DNA of 23,385 nucleotides from a virus: IMG/VR virus record IMGVR_UViG_3300047560_001726, positions 1 to 23,385 of that record; one strand, 5' to 3'. Shown piece by piece: positions 1 to 5,967 of this stretch (position 1 is its first letter; each line of letters starts with the position of its first letter). The notes under the pieces were generated by a model. It saw only the letters and a program-made list of their open reading frames with translations, ran no database searches and was not told where the DNA came from. The position numbers and the translations under genes were made by a program.

Positions 1-977
1 GGTAGGTTTTGCAGGTTTACCTTGTCATCGCCGCCCCATCGTCCAGTGTGTGCCGCGTAGTATCGTAGGGGGACGGGTAGGGCACCGCGCCTTGCAATAC
101 CGATGAATCGCTCCGTGCGAGTTTCTTCAAGAGTGGATTTAGTACCCAACCGCGCAGCGACCACGGCTTGAACGTGGGGGTCCTCATGATCGAGTAGAGC
201 TTTGAACGCTTCATCCGTCTTAGAGAAGGCATAGGTTTCCTTGCCCGTGGTCGGGCTAATTTTCTTCGGGGGCTCAACCCCCAGCAGAGTGAGTAGTTGC
301 GCCAGCTTCTGGTTGCTGTTGAGCACCTCGGTACTGTACTGCCCCAGTAGCTTTTCTTTCTTGTCCTTGGTGATCAGCAGGTGGTGCGTCAGCATGCGCT
401 CGTTCAGTTGCAAGACCGGCTCGGTGAACATGCGCACGGTCAAGTCGATCAGCTTCAGCTCGGACTTCGGGAACCCTGCGGACATGTGCAGGAACAAGTC
501 ATACGTCAGGGCCACGTCATTCTTGCAGTAGTCACCGTACCGGGCAAGCTGGTCAGGCGGGAACTCCTCACGGCGTAGGCCGAACGCGTTGACTACCTCA
601 TCGCCCTTCTCCCCGAGCGCGTAGTACTCGGCGAGCACTTTGAGGCTACCGCCCACTTCCGTGCCATGCAGGGCTCGGCCCATGCTCAGCGTGTCCAGCC
701 AGACCTTCGGCTTGATACCGTACAGCCAGCTCAGGATGGCACCGTCGAAAATCGCGTTGTGCGCTAAGGCTAGCGAATTGTCCCAATCGAACTTTTTGAG
801 GAACTGGTACATGCTCGCGGCATCGCCGCTGTGCCACTCCGGCTTGCCATCGTTTACCTGTACCGCAACGCCGATAACTTCAAAGCGTGGGTCGCGGATG
901 TACTCCTCGGTCGTCTGGGTTTTGAACCCCAGGTCCTTGTCGTAGTACGTCTCGAAATCAACTGTGATCAGGTTCAT
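1..977 (-). CDS. DNA polymerase I-like (family A), N-terminal part; runs off the window
   Basis: Replicative phage DNA polymerase with a DEDDy 3'-5' proofreading domain followed by the start of the polymerase domain. Seen: Exo I near residues 7-9 (V-D-F-E-T), Exo II near 72-79 (A-H-N-A-I-F-D-G), Exo III Y150-x3-D154 (Y-C-K-N-D), then just before the edge R-Y-Y-A-A-H-T-G-R-W-G-G and N-L-Q-N-L-P, which is typical of the family A palm. At least 325 codons are present; the fingers and catalytic palm aspartates lie outside the window. The ATG at 977 overlaps the stop of the upstream 181-aa gene by 4 bp (ATGA), so the two are translationally coupled. It is the last gene visible in the unit starting at the 2413-2440 promoter. 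Confidence 0.95.
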   Translation of the reverse strand, partial: MNLITVDFETYYDKDLGFKTQTTEEYIRDPRFEVIGVAVQVNDGKPEWHSGDAASMYQFLKKFDWDNSLALAHNAIFDGAILSWLYGIKPKVWLDTLSMGRALHGTEVGGSLKVLAEYYALGEKGDEVVNAFGLRREEFPPDQLARYGDYCKNDVALTYDLFLHMSAGFPKSELKLIDLTVRMFTEPVLQLNERMLTHHLLITKDKKEKLLGQYSTEVLNSNQKLAQLLTLLGVEPPKKISPTTGKETYAFSKTDEAFKALLDHEDPHVQAVVAARLGTKSTLEETRTERFIGIARRGALPVPLRYYAAHTGRWGGDDKVNLQNL

Positions 978-1519
978 TTTTTCTTTCCGAGGCCCAGGAA
1001 TCCGAAGAACCCGCCTGTCTGGTTAGGGCTAACATTGTTAGTGGTCGCGTAGATACCCCCCGGTTGCAGGTTGGTGATCTGCCCCAACCCCTGCTGACCC
1101 GATAAAGGCCCCAGATTCTGCGCACCCAGCATTTGCGCCTTCATTTGTGCCTGCATCTGCTGGTTGTAGATGTGTTGCTGGTTCTCCTCATCTTGGCGCT
1201 CGTAGAACTTGTCGTCGAACACCCGCTCCATGATGCGCCTGTCGAACTCGGTACGCCGCATGCTTTTGTACGCCGCAAGTAATGCGTCCTGCTCGGCGGG
1301 AGTCAGGTAGTGCCACTCGGGCCACTTCGCCAGGACCTCATCTTTGAGATGCCCGGTGATTATGCGTTCCAGCCTACTAGCAATCGCGCTGAACTTGTAA
1401 GCCCTCGTGCGGCGCATGTTCGCCAAGTCGTGTTCCTCGTCGGCGAAGTCCTCGGGGTTGGTCTGCATGCGCTCGATCAGGATACGCACCCCCGCGCAGA
1501 ACTCTTGGGGGTCACTCAT
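974..1519 (-). CDS. Conserved phage protein, 181 aa, Gln/Gly-rich C-terminus
   Basis: Function unknown. The first 30 residues (M-S-D-P...G-V-R-I-L-I-E-R-M-x-x-N-P-E-D-F) match the start of the next upstream gene (1516-1866), so the two share an N-terminal module. Residues about 45-110 are charged and helical; from about 115 the chain becomes low-complexity (Q, G, N, M) and ends G-F-F-G-F-L-G-L-G-K-K-K. The 13-bp palindrome at 1029-1041 encodes T-N-N-V-S in this tail. Start is an ATGA overlap with the upstream stop. Its position next to DNA polymerase suggests a replication-associated role, but nothing in the sequence proves it. Confidence 0.85.
   Translation of the reverse strand: MSDPQEFCAGVRILIERMQTNPEDFADEEHDLANMRRTRAYKFSAIASRLERIITGHLKDEVLAKWPEWHYLTPAEQDALLAAYKSMRRTEFDRRIMERVFDDKFYERQDEENQQHIYNQQMQAQMKAQMLGAQNLGPLSGQQGLGQITNLQPGGIYATTNNVSPNQTGGFFGFLGLGKKK
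1029..1041 (-). repeat. Palindrome CTAACAWTGTTAG, perfect
   Basis: Inside the 181-aa gene, read as T-N-N-V-S. No start codon use. Confidence 0.95.
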
Positions 1520-1866
1520 TTATTCATCCGTTTGATCATCTCGGCCTGGGCCGCGCTGATGACCAGCTTCTTGGGTTGCACGGGGGTACCCTCCATCTTG
1601 GCGATGGCGTTGCCGTAGTACGCCTCGGATTCCGCTTGCTGTTGCTCATCCACCTTCAGGATCGTTGCGGCGGCTTTAGCAGTGATCTCCATGCGGCGTA
1701 CCTGCTTCAGCTGTTCGTGAATCGCAACCTTCTCAGTCTCGGTCATCACCTCGCGCATGACCTCTTTGAAAATCCACTTCCACCGACCACCATCGTCGAA
1801 GAACTCCTCGGGGTTGGACTTCATGCGGTTCAGGATAATTTGGATTCCATCGTTAATGTCACTCAT
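1516..1866 (-). CDS. Conserved phage protein, 116 aa, partial paralogue of the 974-1519 product
   Basis: Function unknown. It opens M-S-D-I-N-D-G-I-Q-I-I-L-N-R-M-K-S-N-P-E-E-F-F, closely parallel to the start of the 181-aa protein downstream. The rest is predicted helical and charged (E-V-M-x-E-T-E-K-V-A..., A-A-A-T-I-L-K-V-D-E-Q-Q-Q-A-E). I chose the ATG at 1866 because GGAG lies 7 nt upstream and because it aligns the two N-termini; an ATG two codons earlier is too close to the GGAG. It overlaps the upstream stop (1859) by 8 bp. Confidence 0.85.
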   Translation of the reverse strand: MSDINDGIQIILNRMKSNPEEFFDDGGRWKWIFKEVMREVMTETEKVAIHEQLKQVRRMEITAKAAATILKVDEQQQAESEAYYGNAIAKMEGTPVQPKKLVISAAQAEMIKRMNK

Positions 1867-2083
1867 CTTCATGCTCCAGTAGTTTCATCATGCCGGTTGC
1901 GGCTTCTTTGGTTAACCCTCGGGCGAGGGTCGTTGTGATACCACCCTCTGACTTGAATATGCAGTACTTCCCGTATACCGACTTCATTTTGTAGGCTGGC
2001 TTGCCCTTGCTGTACTCCATGTCGAACAGAGAATTCAGTCCGGGCAGTAGTGATTTCAACACTTGGGCTCGGGATATTGCCAT
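1859..2083 (-). CDS. Small phage protein, 74 aa
   Basis: Function unknown. Starts M-A-I-S-R-A-Q-V-L-K-S-L-L-P-G-L-N-S-L-F, a leader seen in several phage small proteins as far as I recall. The C-terminus G-L-T-K-E-A-A-T-G-M-M-K-L-L-E-H-E-D-E carries the E-A-x3-M-x-K-L-L-acidic tail shared by many small proteins of this phage. The middle has aromatic strand-like segments (Y-G-K-Y-C-I-F-K). The ATG at 2083 shares one base with the upstream TGA (TGATG). Confidence 0.8.
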   Translation of the reverse strand: MAISRAQVLKSLLPGLNSLFDMEYSKGKPAYKMKSVYGKYCIFKSEGGITTTLARGLTKEAATGMMKLLEHEDE

Positions 2084-2385
2084 CACCCGCCCCGTGTCAT
2101 GGCCCGGATGCGCTCCTCCAGGATGGGCAGGTTCTCCTCGTTGACGACCATACCGAACCCGCCAGCGTCACGGATGGCGCGTAGGTTCTTCAGTTGTAGT
2201 GCGGTGGCTTCGTTCTTCCCGGCTTTAGCTTCGATAGCCAGGAACTGCCCAGCGACACAGCAAAGGAAATCGGGCACACCGCTGTTCCCGAACCCCGTAC
2301 CAATGGGCATGGCGTAGTACACGCCGTGTTCTTTCAAGATAGCCTTGATCTTTGTCTTGACCTTGGCCTCTGGTGTTGCCGCCAT
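2083..2385 (-). CDS. VRR-NUC domain nuclease
   Basis: A 100-aa single-domain PD-(D/E)xK nuclease of the VRR-NUC type, a family linked to structure-specific or restriction-like DNA cleavage. Seen: G-V-P-D-F (D39), then F-L-A-I-E-A-K-A-G (E52, K54) and Q64, the expected D...ExK...Q order; residues 22-31 hold the Y-Y-A-M-P-I-G-T-G lead-in typical of the fold. It is the first gene after the 2413-2440 promoter and has a clear GGAGAG 4 nt before the ATG. With DNA polymerase further down the same unit, a role in phage DNA replication or recombination is likely. The length is normal for phage stand-alone VRR-NUC proteins. Confidence 0.9.
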   Translation of the reverse strand: MAATPEAKVKTKIKAILKEHGVYYAMPIGTGFGNSGVPDFLCCVAGQFLAIEAKAGKNEATALQLKNLRAIRDAGGFGMVVNEENLPILEERIRAMTRGG

Positions 2386-2412
2386 CTGACTCTCCAGTTG
2401 ATTTCTGGAATC

Positions 2413-2440
2413 AGTATAGCATATCGCTTTACACCGTCAA
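2413..2440 (-). promoter_or_regulatory. Sigma70-type promoter upstream of the VRR-NUC gene
   Basis: Read on the minus strand: TTGACG (2440-2435), 16-nt spacer, TATACT (2418-2413), with transcription expected to start near 2406, about 20 nt before the VRR-NUC start codon. It sits immediately downstream of the 2446-2470 terminator, so it restarts transcription for the nuclease-polymerase unit. Confidence 0.7.
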
Positions 2441-2445
2441 GCAAT

Positions 2446-2470
2446 AAAAAAGCCCGCACATGGCGGGCTT
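2446..2470 (-). terminator. Rho-independent terminator ending the long small-gene operon
   Basis: On the minus strand: AAGCCCGC (2470-2463), 5-nt loop, GCGGGCTT, followed by a run of T (complement of the A run at 2446-2451). The 8-bp GC-rich stem has the same arm sequence as the terminator at 17991-18021. Confidence 0.85.
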
Positions 2471-2480
2471 CGGGTTACCC

Positions 2481-2493
2481 CTAACATTGTTAG
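2481..2493 (-). repeat. Palindrome CTAACAWTGTTAG, perfect
   Basis: Intergenic, between the 2446-2470 terminator and the structured-RNA candidate; symmetry extends to 17 bp (2479-2495). Confidence 0.95.
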
Positions 2494-2502
2494 GGTGGGG
2501 TG

Positions 2503-2615
2503 GATAGATTCGTACCGGGACCCCAAGCTCCGGGCGGATTTACTGGGTGCGCAAGGTTCTCCATCACGTGCAAAGGGGGCCTCACGAACCCCCCGCCTAG
2601 TAGCCCGCATCTATC
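2503..2615 (+). ncRNA. Candidate structured RNA, about 113 nt, unknown class
   Basis: This noncoding stretch folds by hand into a branched structure: outer helix 2503-2509/2609-2615 (GATAGAT/ATCTATC), adjacent helix 2534-2537/2605-2608, helix 2541-2547/2596-2602, and hairpins 2515-2519/2529-2533, 2548-2552/2568-2572 and 2575-2579/about 2589-2594. Three helices contain one G-T pair in plus-strand reading (2519-2529, 2545-2598, 2551-2569). These are allowed wobbles in a plus-strand RNA but A-C mismatches on the minus strand, so I favour the plus strand, opposite to the flanking genes. I see no clear plus-strand promoter. It matches no RNA family I recognise and could instead be a DNA or antisense element. 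Confidence 0.4.
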
Positions 2616-2654
2616 TGACATCAGCTACAACGGCGGGATATGCTAATACCCCCT

Positions 2655-2876
2655 TTACGAAATCACGTTAGGCACTACTCCGTACGCGGATCGCGTCCAC
2701 AAGAGACGCTCCCCCGCAACGGCACCAAGTTTTTTCAGGTAGTCGGCTGAGTACGCCGTCCCACCTTTCCTGTACCCAGGGCCAACGAACACCGAGGCGT
2801 TGTCAAAGTGCGGCACGTACGTCACCTCGCCGAGCGTGTACACCGTGTACATTCCACGTTCTACGGAATCGTTCAT
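2655..2876 (-). CDS. Small hypothetical protein, 73 aa
   Basis: Not recognised. Opens M-N-D-S-V-E-R-G-M-Y-T-V-Y-T-L-G-E-V-T-Y-V and is rich in Tyr, Val and Gly, suggesting a small beta-rich fold. It is the last gene before the 2446-2470 terminator. The ATG overlaps the stop of the DUF3310 gene by 4 bp (ATGA), with GGGAG about 8 nt upstream. Confidence 0.75.
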   Translation of the reverse strand: MNDSVERGMYTVYTLGEVTYVPHFDNASVFVGPGYRKGGTAYSADYLKKLGAVAGERLLWTRSAYGVVPNVIS

Positions 2877-3508
2877 TCTGCGGCTCCCAGTTCACGCATC
2901 AGGTACCACATGGCCTTCTGCAAGTTCTCTTTGCGCTCGCCTTTGTGGTCGGCGCGAGTCACGTATTTCACTACGTTACCCAGGTTGTAGTTCAGGCCCT
3001 TGGCCTCGATGAAGTCGATCGTCTCGACCCCGCCAACTTTGTAGTGCGGCGGGTGGTTCACCATGTCGGGCTTGATGGGCTTGTCGGACGTGACCGTAGC
3101 CACGGCTTTCCACTTGCCGTTCTTCTCCTCGTATTCGTTGCCCACGCCCTCGACGTTCATAAACTGTTTCGCGGCTTCACGTGCGGCTCGCTTCGCGGCC
3201 TTCACTGCTCGTGCCTTAGCCAGCAGATCGACCTTGGAATGGGGTGGCGGGGCAATGCCAGCCGCCTTCAGTTTACGCACGGCGGTACGTATTTTGTAGC
3301 TACGGGTAATGCTCACCTTGAGCATCTGCGCCAATTCGTCCGCTGAAATGTGGGGGCGACGGAGCATGATGCGCTGTGCGCGTTCAAGCTGGGCTTTCCC
3401 GGTTTCCTTGGGGGTGCGGGGGCTGTATCGGCGTTTTTGTTTCGGTGCCGTGTTAGCGGCGATGGTCAAATCGTTCATGGTTTGTGCAGTTGTAATTAAG
3501 TCAGTCAT
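2873..3508 (-). CDS. DUF3310 protein with N-terminal helix-turn-helix-like region, 211 aa
   Basis: The C-terminal part (about 150-208) holds the DUF3310 signature N-H-P-P-H-Y-K-V-G-G, then E-T-I-D-F-I-E-A, N-V-V-K-Y-V-T-R-A-D-x-K-G and L-Q-K-A-M-W-Y-L. This family is common in phages and is often annotated as nucleotide kinase-like without proof. The N-terminal part (about 40-85) includes A-D-E-L-A-Q-M-L-K-V-S-I-T-R-S-Y-K-I, which resembles a helix-turn-helix, preceded by a Lys/Arg-rich segment; a DNA-binding role for this half is inference. Start chosen at 3508, with GGAG 6 nt upstream, giving an 8-bp overlap with the upstream stop; an ATG at 3520 is the alternative. Confidence 0.85.
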   Translation of the reverse strand: MTDLITTAQTMNDLTIAANTAPKQKRRYSPRTPKETGKAQLERAQRIMLRRPHISADELAQMLKVSITRSYKIRTAVRKLKAAGIAPPPHSKVDLLAKARAVKAAKRAAREAAKQFMNVEGVGNEYEEKNGKWKAVATVTSDKPIKPDMVNHPPHYKVGGVETIDFIEAKGLNYNLGNVVKYVTRADHKGERKENLQKAMWYLMRELGAAE

Positions 3509-3752
3509 GGTTAGCTCCATTGTTGTTGACGTATGCCGCCAGAATCTCTCTCATCTTTGCTTGCTTGTTTCCGGGGTGGTGTGCTTCAAAATAATCCATT
3601 ACCTCCTTGCTCAATCTGATGCTGGTACAAAAAAGTGCGGGCTTTTTCCCAGGCCCGCGCCCCTTGCGTTTAACCACGGGTGGTCCCTTGATGTCGCACC
3701 GTGGGCAGGACTCTCCCGGCATCGGGTATCCACAGCCTACACAGAGCTTCAT
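3501..3752 (-). CDS. Zinc-ribbon plus BrnA-like C-terminal domain, 83 aa
   Basis: Residues 4-19 hold two C-x2-C knuckles (C4, C7, C16, C19), likely binding one zinc. After a basic linker (K-R-K-G-R-G-P-G-K-K), residues 40-78 (S-I-R-L-S-K-E-V-M-D-Y-F...A-K-M-R-E-I-L-A-A-Y-V) resemble the C-terminal DNA-binding part of BrnA-type antitoxins (ribbon-helix-helix-like). No toxin gene is adjacent, so a regulator is more likely than a toxin-antitoxin pair. Strong GGAGG upstream of the ATG; 18 nt separate it from the preceding gene. Confidence 0.75.
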   Translation of the reverse strand: MKLCVGCGYPMPGESCPRCDIKGPPVVKRKGRGPGKKPALFCTSIRLSKEVMDYFEAHHPGNKQAKMREILAAYVNNNGANHD

Positions 3753-3770
3753 AGCAGTGCCTCCCCAACG

Positions 3771-4022
3771 CTATCGCGTAACTTTTCCCGGTGCATACGC
3801 TCCAGTATCCTCCCGTCTACTCTCTCGAAAGGCCACCAAGAGTTCTCGGTTAGCTTCAAGATGATCTCGGCGTTCTTGCTCAAGTTCCGACTCCGGGATG
3901 ACGACTTCTTTTGTTGTGAATTTGTGTCCGTTCGCACACTCTCTCCTTCGTTTGTACCCAAATGTGGGCGACCTACGCGTCTCATGCACGATCGTCCATA
4001 CACCACACTCGGGGCATTTCAT
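3771..4022 (-). CDS. NrdR-like zinc-finger protein, 83 aa
   Basis: The first 42 residues match the zinc-ribbon half of the transcription regulator NrdR: M-K-C-P-E-C, H-E-T-R-R, R-R-R-E-C, H-K-F-T-T-K-E. The ligands visible are C3, C6, C29 and H33; H33 replaces the usual fourth Cys, so the site may be altered. The ATP-cone domain of bacterial NrdR is absent; the rest is a charged helix. Such truncated forms occur in phages, and DNA binding is inferred from the family. The ATG overlaps the upstream stop by 4 bp. A different frame over the same DNA (3749-4006) is an overprint with poor codon character. Confidence 0.85.
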   Translation of the reverse strand: MKCPECGVWTIVHETRRSPTFGYKRRRECANGHKFTTKEVVIPESELEQERRDHLEANRELLVAFRESRREDTGAYAPGKVTR

Positions 4023-4312
4023 TTCGTCTCCAGACCCTTCATCGTCATGACGACTGCGAGCTGGTCGGCGATCGGTTGGTCTTCGTTCAGAATCCAGTAC
4101 GTGGTAGTCCAGTCCGGGCCATGCGGGTTACGCTTGAACGTACACACCTCCAGCACCTTGCCGTTCATCACCTGCAAAATACCGAACCGAGCATGCGGCA
4201 TCTCGGGTTGTGACGATGCGTTCGTTTCTCCCGTCTCCAAACCCAATCGCATCTTCACGCGCTCGTCGCTGTCGTTGAATAGCCATTTTCTTATCCATCC
4301 GCGAATGTTCAT
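4019..4312 (-). CDS. Hypothetical protein, 97 aa
   Basis: Not recognised. Contains an aromatic beta-like core (A-R-F-G-I-L-Q-V-M-N-G-K-V-L-E-V-C-T-F, then T-T-Y-W-I-L-N-E) followed by a helix. Bounded on both sides by 4-bp ATGA overlaps, which supports both ends of the gene and shows it is a coupled member of the operon. Confidence 0.8.
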   Translation of the reverse strand: MNIRGWIRKWLFNDSDERVKMRLGLETGETNASSQPEMPHARFGILQVMNGKVLEVCTFKRNPHGPDWTTTYWILNEDQPIADQLAVVMTMKGLETK

Positions 4313-4524
4313 TTCTTCATGCTCCTTATGAATTCTGCAAAACTAGCAATGGTGTCCTGACCAAAGGGGATCGTGAATTCCTCCAGGGCCTGGGCCACCT
4401 CCTCGATCACCTCGTTACGGTAAATGTCTAGCTCGTTGTCTAGGCGCACCATAACCTCTTTGACTTCTTTGCGTCCCAACTTGTGCTCCAATGCCTCAAA
4501 GGCTTCATCTTCTTCAGTTCTCAC
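4309..4524 (-). CDS. Hypothetical acidic helical protein, 71 aa, GTG start
   Basis: Not recognised. Mostly alpha-helical by composition (long E/K/L/V runs, E-V-I-E-E-V-A-Q-A-L-E-E-F), possibly a small coiled coil. The start is GTG at 4524, overlapping the TGA of the Rap1a/Tai-like gene (GTGA), a pattern this phage uses at several junctions. Confidence 0.8.
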   Translation of the reverse strand: MRTEEDEAFEALEHKLGRKEVKEVMVRLDNELDIYRNEVIEEVAQALEEFTIPFGQDTIASFAEFIRSMKK

Positions 4525-4850
4525 AGGGCGTTACCTCTCTTGGCGCAAGGCCATACCGCTTTCAAAACTCGGTTCACCAGGATGTCCCCCGTCAGGTGTC
4601 GATCCGCAGGTGAGTTCTCCAGGTAGTTCTTCACCATGTCGTTGATCTGCCCAGCCGTTGCGTTGGATGGGGCGCAATGCACTACACCAATACCCATGTC
4701 CGCGATGCCAGCGATGTACCCAAGGCCGTAGCCTTGGTTGAAGTATGAGGAGTCTTTCAGCAGACTCAGCAACTTGTTTCCGTCTTGGAACTCGGCTTGC
4801 GCCGACCCCATTGCAACCGTGGCTAACAATGTTAGTGCGAGGCGTTTCAT
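4521..4850 (-). CDS. Rap1a/Tai-like exported protein, 109 aa
   Basis: Begins M-K-R-L-A-L-T-L-L-A-T-V-A-M-G-S-A-Q-A, a Sec signal peptide with probable cleavage after residue 19, so the mature protein (about 90 aa) should be periplasmic. The mature part has G-Y-x-x-G-Y-I-A-G-I-A-D, two Cys (C59, C102) able to form a disulfide, and P-A-D-R-H-L-T-G-D-I-L-V-x-R-V-L, matching the Rap1a/Tai family, whose founding members are immunity proteins against type VI secretion amidase effectors. In a phage it could modulate periplasmic amidases or interbacterial competition; that is inference. The palindrome at 4823-4835 lies inside the signal-peptide codons. Starts by ATGA overlap with the upstream gene. 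Confidence 0.85.
   Translation of the reverse strand: MKRLALTLLATVAMGSAQAEFQDGNKLLSLLKDSSYFNQGYGLGYIAGIADMGIGVVHCAPSNATAGQINDMVKNYLENSPADRHLTGDILVNRVLKAVWPCAKRGNAL
4823..4835 (+). repeat. Palindrome CTAACAWTGTTAG, perfect
   Basis: Inside the signal-peptide codons of the Rap1a/Tai-like gene (L-T-L-L-A); opposite orientation of the central base to most copies. Confidence 0.95.
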
Positions 4851-5320
4851 GTGTTCTTCTCCTTGAGTTTGGCTTCGATGGCGCGTATTGCCTGCATGGC
4901 CCAGTCGTACAGGGCATGGCCTCCAGATGGCGGAACTGAAAGTTGTCCAAGCACACCTGCAACCTCTTTCTCCGTCAGCCCAACCCATTCACGCTGTGGT
5001 TTGTTGGTAAGCAATTCAACAATACTGTTTGCGAGATGTGTTCGCGTTGCGTTGTCGGTATATTTGTAGTTGTAATTGATGTGGACATAAACAAACTCGC
5101 CGCCAAGTCGAATGTCAACGCCGCCAAACAAATCGTATCCGACCTCAATACCATTCGCCACTTGCGAAAATTTTATTGGAGGCATTTCCACCGGCTCCTG
5201 CTTCTCAGCCTGCTCTATGGCGTCCATCATCTCCGGTGTAATGCCGCACATCCAGCCATTGTCAGAAGGCCAGAACCTTAAAACGTAGGCTCCAATACGA
5301 ATTTCTTTGAAGGCAGTCAT
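4847..5320 (-). CDS. Conserved phage protein, 157 aa
   Basis: Function unknown. The C-terminal third has R-E-W-V-G-L-T-E-K-E-V-A-G-V-L, a segment I have seen repeatedly in proteins of proteobacterial phages, followed by A-I-E-A-K-L-K-E-K. An internal stretch D-A-I-E-Q-A-E-K-Q-E resembles the start of the next gene (E-A-M-K-Q-A-E-K-Q-D), suggesting shared modules. The middle is beta-rich with many Tyr. ATGA overlaps define both ends. Confidence 0.85.
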   Translation of the reverse strand: MTAFKEIRIGAYVLRFWPSDNGWMCGITPEMMDAIEQAEKQEPVEMPPIKFSQVANGIEVGYDLFGGVDIRLGGEFVYVHINYNYKYTDNATRTHLANSIVELLTNKPQREWVGLTEKEVAGVLGQLSVPPSGGHALYDWAMQAIRAIEAKLKEKNT

Positions 5321-5487
5321 ACTTCAATCCCCAAGTGCTTGTCTGCTTCGCGCAAGATTTGTTGCAACGCATCACGCATGCCGACCTTGTCTCCAACCAC
5401 AAGCCCTGTTTCGGCTTCTTGTTTGATGCTTCGGATTACTCGATCCCCATCCTGCTTTTCAGCCTGCTTCATGGCTTCAATGCTCAT
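5317..5487 (-). CDS. Small hypothetical protein, 56 aa
   Basis: Not recognised. Opens M-S-I-E-A-M-K-Q-A-E-K-Q-D-G-D and ends with a helical segment M-R-D-A-L-Q-Q-I-L-R-E-A-D. The start at 5487 was chosen because it overlaps the stop of the 47-aa membrane-protein gene as ATGA; a longer reading up to 5568 would overlap that gene extensively. Confidence 0.75.
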   Translation of the reverse strand: MSIEAMKQAEKQDGDRVIRSIKQEAETGLVVGDKVGMRDALQQILREADKHLGIEV

Positions 5488-5627
5488 TCGCGTACCCCCA
5501 TTAGTGCTACCAACCAACCCAACACCGCGCTTATCCATGCGGCGGCTCGTCCAAGGTCTTTCTCCCACAGGGAGAACCCTGCGTTGATAAGGGCGATCAA
5601 TACGGTGAACCCAAATACGAACTTCAT
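5484..5627 (-). CDS. Tiny membrane protein, 47 aa
   Basis: Two hydrophobic segments: M-K-F-V-F-G-F-T-V-L-I-A-L-I-N-A-G-F-S-L (about 1-20) and A-A-A-W-I-S-A-V-L-G-W-L-V-A-L-M-G-V (about 28-45), joined by W-E-K-D-L-G-R. Short overlaps with both neighbours (stop at 5484 inside the next ATGA; start at 5627 inside the previous gene's ATGA) support it as a real coupled gene. Hole-like or lysis-related functions are possible for tiny phage membrane proteins, but no lysis gene is nearby. Confidence 0.8.
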   Translation of the reverse strand: MKFVFGFTVLIALINAGFSLWEKDLGRAAAWISAVLGWLVALMGVRE

Positions 5628-5782
5628 TTCCTATCCTTCAAAGTTAAGAACGCTCCAAACCACAGCAGGAGAACAACGAACAACGTAGGCAACGCCAACC
5701 ACACGGGTAGGAACTCCACAGCGGCCCCAGCCACAAACGGCGCACCGATAACCACCCAAAAAGCGAATCGGTCCCTGCTCAC
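5624..5782 (-). CDS. Small membrane protein, 52 aa, GTG start
   Basis: Two probable transmembrane helices (F-A-F-W-V-V-I-G-A-P-F-V-A-G-A-A-V, then L-P-T-L-F-V-V-L-L-L-W-F-G-A-F-L-T-L) with a charged end K-D-R-K. The GTG at 5782 overlaps the preceding TGA (GTGA) and has GGGAG about 8 nt upstream; an ATG at 5809 would add nine residues but overlap the upstream gene by 31 bp. Three adjacent genes here (5484, 5624, 5964) encode tiny membrane proteins. Confidence 0.75.
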   Translation of the reverse strand: MSRDRFAFWVVIGAPFVAGAAVEFLPVWLALPTLFVVLLLWFGAFLTLKDRK

Positions 5783-5967
5783 CGTGCGGCTCCCAGGTTG
5801 CGAACCCATGCGGGCTCAGGTTCTTGGATGACGGGGGGCGTCATCTTCTCGCTCGGCGGGGTCCACCCGTACTTGCGCCACGTTGCTTGTACGTCAGCGC
5901 CGGAAGTCCACTTGTAGTCGGGGTGCCCCACGGGAATCCAGGGCATCGTTAGTTTGGCTTCATTCAT
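5779..5967 (-). CDS. Conserved small phage protein, 62 aa
   Basis: Function unknown. Carries P-W-I-P-V-G-H-P-D-Y-K-W-T-S-G-A-D-V-Q-A-T-W-R-K-Y-G-W-x-P-P-S-E, a pattern that recurs in small proteins of proteobacterial phages to my recollection. It has no membrane segment, unlike its neighbours. ATGA and GTGA overlaps at its two ends. Confidence 0.75.
   Translation of the reverse strand: MNEAKLTMPWIPVGHPDYKWTSGADVQATWRKYGWTPPSEKMTPPVIQEPEPAWVRNLGAAR

Noticed and set aside
2503-2615. tRNA on the minus strand (closing 7-bp helix and GATTCGTACC reading like a T-arm)
   Set aside because: The T stem does not pair, the distance between acceptor arms is too long, no anticodon arm forms and no proper CCA end follows.
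3501-3752. BrnT/BrnA toxin-antitoxin system
   Set aside because: No BrnT-like toxin gene on either side; only the antitoxin-like segment is present.
3309-4331. Long plus-strand open frame of 340 codons
   Set aside because: It lies antisense to four well-supported coupled minus-strand genes and has Ser/Arg/Cys-rich, non-protein-like composition.
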